A program made the translations under genes and the position numbers. The notes beneath the pieces were generated by a model that was given only the letters and a program-made list of their open reading frames with translations, was not told the origin of the DNA and searched no databases. From a virus, in the IMG/VR virus record IMGVR_UViG_3300037264_000383, positions 1 to 23,298 of that record: a stretch of 23,298 nucleotides of DNA; one strand, 5' to 3'. The stretch's first letter is position 1, and every line of letters begins with the position of its first letter. Shown here piece by piece: positions 23,118-23,298 of this stretch.

Positions 23118-23298
23118 TAAAGCACTCTCGATGCTCGAAGGCTTCTGCGATATTCACTTCGTGGAAGCATATACCACACATAATCATTGACACGTTCCCA
23201 TTCTGCGTTGAGACAGGAATCCATTTATGGTAAGGCTCAAAGCCCTCGGCTGCTCTTGGACAACGGGATGACTTCTCAACCCAATCTGTACAGTCTGA
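23104..23298 (-). CDS. Cys-rich putative zinc-binding protein, C-terminal part only
   Basis: The frame is open from the right edge to a TGA at 23104-23106, giving the last 64 residues of a minus-strand gene whose start lies outside. It contains a CPRAAEGFEPYHKWIPV stretch, then MCGICFHE and an ECFTKCE end. The paired cysteines (Cys-x2-Cys, Cys-x3-Cys) and His residues suggest one small zinc-binding module. Its last bases overlap the end of the lysozyme-like gene, so the two are convergent. Coding is supported by the protein-like composition and the absence of stops, but the span is short. Function unknown. Confidence 0.5.
   Translation of the reverse strand, partial: SDCTDWVEKSSRCPRAAEGFEPYHKWIPVSTQNGNVSMIMCGICFHEVNIAEAFEHRECFTKCE

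Noticed and set aside
37-23297. An 11-base match TGTACAGTCTG near both ends of the window (37-47 and 23287-23297)
   Set aside because: Both copies lie inside coding sequence and such short matches are expected by chance at this length; it is no evidence of a terminal repeat or attachment site.
1-23298. CRISPR arrays, tRNA genes, insertion sequences, integrase or attachment sites
   Set aside because: No repeat-spacer pattern, cloverleaf, transposase or integrase signature was seen on either strand.

Overview
The window is most of the structural and packaging half of a tailed, short-tailed (podovirus) phage of a Gram-negative bacterium. The evidence is a T7-type portal, a scaffold, a short major capsid protein, two tail tubular proteins, three internal virion (ejection) proteins in the order gp14-, gp15- and gp16-like, and a fiber with a T7 gp17-like N-terminus. 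A lipoprotein signal and Escherichia-like promoters fit a Gram-negative host. No integrase, tRNA, RNA polymerase or replication gene is visible, so host genus and lifestyle cannot be settled. All assignments come from reading the sequence; no database search was run.

Nearly everything is on the minus strand, so the functional order runs from the right edge to the left. A small terminase (TerS) opens the block. Two small proteins that share a C-terminal GYSDTLG peptide follow. Then come the portal, a Bbp19-like protein, the scaffold, a dedicated promoter and leader with the major capsid gene, and a head fiber. Next are tail tubular A and B, the gp14/15/16-like ejection proteins, the main tail fiber and a second fiber. 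A cassette of three tiny proteins and a DUF1353 lipoprotein comes last, before a RusA resolvase and the large terminase (TerL), which runs off the left edge. Many genes overlap by 1 to 4 bases or abut, which suggests translational coupling.

Two genes face the other way. One is an HNH/endonuclease VII gene inserted between the head fiber and tail tubular A. It has a near-consensus promoter, but a stop codon interrupts its N-terminal zinc-finger-like motif. The other is a small lysozyme/transglycosylase-like gene divergent from TerS. A partial cysteine-rich minus-strand gene enters from the right edge.

The most unusual signals are: (a) repeated small hairpins that hold the Shine-Dalgarno sequence in the loop just before start codons; (b) the identical C-terminal heptapeptide on two adjacent small proteins, encoded with different synonymous codons; (c) the capsid leader, with promoter, tandem repeat and palindrome; (d) the endonuclease nonsense codon; and (e) a duplicated domain in tail tubular protein B.
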